A stretch of 64,000 nt of DNA from Bacteroidota bacterium (GTDB lineage Bacteria > Bacteroidota > Bacteroidia > Chitinophagales > Chitinophagaceae). Positions 61,901-64,000 of the stretch are shown piece after piece; position 1 is the stretch's first letter, and every line of letters begins with the position of its first letter. The position numbers were made by a program, and so were the translations under genes. The stretch is taken from contig JAFDXK010000001.1 of NCBI GenBank assembly GCA_018267965.1, positions 1-64,000 on the forward strand. Direction: 5' to 3'. The notes beneath the pieces are model-generated. The model saw nothing but the letters and a program-made list of their open reading frames with translations. It was not told the origin of the DNA and searched no databases.

Positions 61901-63112
61901 ATGGTGCTGCTGAATATTGATTCGAGTGATATTATTCGACTCGTCCCTGTGCTGGGTTGCCTGCAGGGATACATTTTTTGTTTCGTCATCATGACCAGCA
62001 AAAAACTGGACAGGCATAAATCCATATTTCTTTCTGCTCATATATTCTCAGCCAGCTCCCTGTTACTATTACCCTTCATCGAGGAATATTTTGGCTGGCA
62101 ATACGCATGGGCTACAGACTCACTGATATGGATCAGTGTACCATCCACATACTTTTATTTGCATATGTTCGGTGCCCCGAAATCTTTCAATAAGGATCTG
62201 CTCCACTTAATACTGCTTACTATTGGTGCGTATGCTATAGAATATTGGTTTTTTACATACAAGGCGAAGACTGCAATTATAGAAGGGCACCCCGAGCTCC
62301 TTCATTCACAGTTACATCTGTATATAACTATTGGCAAATTCATTGTATTCTTTGGTTATTTAATTGCTGCGGTTTCGCTTTATAAAAAACACCAGGCATT
62401 TATCAGGGATAATTTTTCTAACATCAGGCACTACAATCTGAAATGGGTAAGGAACCTGCTGATATGGAATGGGTTGCTGATAGGCTATGCACTGGTAGCA
62501 TTCATATTATCCTATTATATAGATGGGTTTACCATTGGCAAATCTAATATGACTGCCTATTGGGCGCTAATTATATACATATACTATGCCTCTATCAAAG
62601 GGTATATGCAAAAAGATATTCACATTGATGAGCGTGTGGAATATGCTCTTGAAGAAACAATACGCACTAACACTGCTGAAAAAATCACGGGTGTTGCAGA
62701 TGATACAGCCCAAACTAATACTGCACCTGCCACGAAACTAAAATATCAGAAGAGCAAGCTAAGTGAATCGGAATCTAAAAGGATTGTAGAGAAAATTATC
62801 AAAACCATTGAACAGGGAAAACTGTATCTGGAACCTGAACTCACTTTGCAGGATCTTGCTGACAAGGCAGGAGAACCATCGTATACAATATCTCAGTCTT
62901 TGAATTTATCGCTTGGCAAAAACTTTTATGAACTTGTGAATGGCTATAGAGTAGAAACAGCCAAACGTCTGTTAACAAATCCGGATAAACGTAACCTTAC
63001 CATACTCTCTATAGCTTTTGAGGCAGGGTTTAATTCTAAAACTACATTCAATACCGTGTTTAAGAAAAGCACGGGCCAAACGCCATCTGAATATCAGAAG
63101 AGCTTCAAATGA
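61901..63112 (+). CDS. Membrane-bound AraC-type transcriptional regulator
   Basis: 403 aa. The N-terminal 240 residues form about seven membrane helices (VLGCLQGYIFCFVIM, IFLSAHIFSASSLLLL, ... TAYWALIIYIYYA). A charged linker and a C-terminal AraC helix-turn-helix follow (about 300-403: LTLQDLADKAGEPSYTISQSLNLSLGKNFYELVNGYRVETAKRLL, LTILSIAFEAGFNSKTTFNTVFKKSTGQTPSEYQ). This one-component membrane sensor layout is frequent in Bacteroidota. It probably senses an envelope or ligand signal and acts on the adjacent divergent promoter. Confidence 0.9.
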   Translation: MVLLNIDSSDIIRLVPVLGCLQGYIFCFVIMTSKKLDRHKSIFLSAHIFSASSLLLLPFIEEYFGWQYAWATDSLIWISVPSTYFYLHMFGAPKSFNKDLLHLILLTIGAYAIEYWFFTYKAKTAIIEGHPELLHSQLHLYITIGKFIVFFGYLIAAVSLYKKHQAFIRDNFSNIRHYNLKWVRNLLIWNGLLIGYALVAFILSYYIDGFTIGKSNMTAYWALIIYIYYASIKGYMQKDIHIDERVEYALEETIRTNTAEKITGVADDTAQTNTAPATKLKYQKSKLSESESKRIVEKIIKTIEQGKLYLEPELTLQDLADKAGEPSYTISQSLNLSLGKNFYELVNGYRVETAKRLLTNPDKRNLTILSIAFEAGFNSKTTFNTVFKKSTGQTPSEYQKSFK

Positions 63113-63297
63113 GCTCTTTAACAGTACACGGAAATAAAACAATGCGATCGTCGCAGAACGGGATTCTAACCACTAGTAATTGTTCGGTCTATTTAAATAT
63201 TCCAGAATTCAGCAAATCTTCCACACTATTAGGGGTAACGGAAAATTTTGTCAAAGAAATTGGTGGTGTAAATTTAAAAGTAATTACAAGTGCATAA
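63109..63297 (+). CDS. Possible 62-aa protein overlapping the araC stop
   Basis: ATG overlaps the regulator's stop (ATGA). The 62 residues show no signal peptide or known motif (middle part NIPEFSKSSTLLGVTENFVK). Translational coupling is possible, but nothing else supports it. Confidence 0.25.
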   Translation: MSSLTVHGNKTMRSSQNGILTTSNCSVYLNIPEFSKSSTLLGVTENFVKEIGGVNLKVITSA

Positions 63298-63341
63298 TTG
63301 TTGCTAACGCGACATTTTACGTTGTATTATTCATCCTACAA

Positions 63342-63962
63342 ATGAAATACGAAGAACTGCTAGCGCTTAAGAGCCTTGGAGGGATAAAGCCAACAGATCA
63401 GGTTCATATTGTTGGGAATCTATTCGACCTCTCTTTCGATCATAATAATCTATCAGGAATTGAGCACGCTTTTATGCTATCAGAACAAATCGACATTCAG
63501 ACATTAGATGACGAAAGCTTTACTGTGCTCAATTATGATCTTTCCAATGGATGGAGCTATATCCGCAAACTCAAGTATCACAGTACCAATGATGATTGGA
63601 GCTTTCAAATTAAAGAACTGTTCAATGAGATATTCTTTCAAAGGAAAGCTATAGACTCAACCGGATTTGACAAAATACCTAAAGAGCGACAATGCCAGAT
63701 TTACACGAATCTTGGGAACACTTTCTCTTTTATTGGCAGGTTTGTCGAGGCTCAAGAATATTGGAATAAAGCATTAAACATTATTCCCAATTTTCCTATG
63801 GCTATTGGAAACAAAGGGAACGAGCTGTTTCACTATGGGTTTGTTCTATTCGATGAACTGCATAAAGCAATATATATAACATACGTGCATCACTATCTAA
63901 ATATTGCACTCGATTTACGTGCATATTTGGAAGGAAACGCAGAACAAGGCTTTCAAAATTGA
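63342..63962 (+). pseudogene. N-terminal part of a LA2681-like HEPN/TPR protein, probably frameshifted
   Basis: 206 aa from the ATG at 63342 (KYEELLALKSLGG). The second half carries a TPR-like stretch (IYTNLGNTFSFIGRFVEAQEYWNKALNIIPNFPMAIGNKGNELFHYG) followed by the helix that in LA2681-family proteins leads into the HEPN domain. The frame stops at 63962, but deleting one C at about 63945 gives NAEKAFKIECERKINLLEAK, open to the window end, which continues the helical pattern. HEPN proteins are often RNases in defence or toxin systems. The family call is moderate. Confidence 0.5.
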
Positions 63963-64000
63963 ATGTGAACGGAAAATAAATTTACTGGAAGCGAAGCTTG

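Overview
The window looks like a chromosomal segment of a Bacteroidota bacterium, most probably Chitinophagales/Chitinophagaceae-like. The reasons are: secreted proteins ending in type IX secretion (T9SS) sorting domains, TonB receptors with an N-terminal carboxypeptidase-like domain, DUF3667, DUF7948/SBBP-repeat proteins, moderately AT-rich DNA, and TAnnTTTG-type -7 promoter elements lying very close to start codons. No rRNA, tRNA or CRISPR array was seen.

Layout. 0-3 kb: a carboxypeptidase-like-domain protein, pyrD and terC. 2.8-5.2 kb: an IS1595-family element of about 2.38 kb with terminal inverted repeats. It has inserted exactly into the terC terminator and carries a KilA-N gene and a 98-aa gene. 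5.3-19.5 kb: secreted T9SS cargo, including two tandem paralogous giants (DUF7948, SBBP propeller, Ig-like, PKD, sorting domain) and a third gene sharing their C-terminus. 19.6-24 kb: fhs, tryptophanase, DUF1697 and PhnB-like VOC genes. 24-26.7 kb: a GbsR/MarR regulator with two paralogous small membrane proteins, then small exported proteins and a VOC protein. 26.9-32 kb: a tripartite ABC/HlyD/TolC exporter and a convergent TetR gene. 32-36 kb: purK-purE and a TonB receptor. 36.4-42.8 kb: a heavy-metal RND system with a CzcA-TolC fusion.

43.2-54.2 kb is the most interesting part. It holds a subtilisin-like T9SS protease, a stand-alone protein resembling that protease's propeptide, a LytTR response regulator, a giant hybrid kinase with REC and Hpt domains, an outer-membrane protein with an HEEFH motif, a DUF4177 protein and a DUF3667 protein. 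Two nearly identical LytTR-style direct-repeat elements lie at the same distance from the -7 box of two of these operons. The block is bracketed by 110-bp direct repeats that are 91% identical. I read it as a self-contained sensing and secreted-proteolysis module with its own local regulon.

54.4-64 kb: a decayed ORF, a minus-strand cluster of small-molecule genes (YciI, cupins, tautomerase, zinc-less MDR reductase, truncated SnoaL), a CPBP protease with a TonB receptor, DUF1569, a membrane-bound AraC regulator, and a LA2681-like HEPN gene that appears frameshifted at the window edge.

Regulatory signals read directly from the sequence: a perfect 15-bp palindrome beside tetR whose core recurs upstream of the exporter operon; palindromes upstream of gbsR and between DUF1569 and araC; and a perfect 11-bp hairpin covering the start codon of the LytTR gene.
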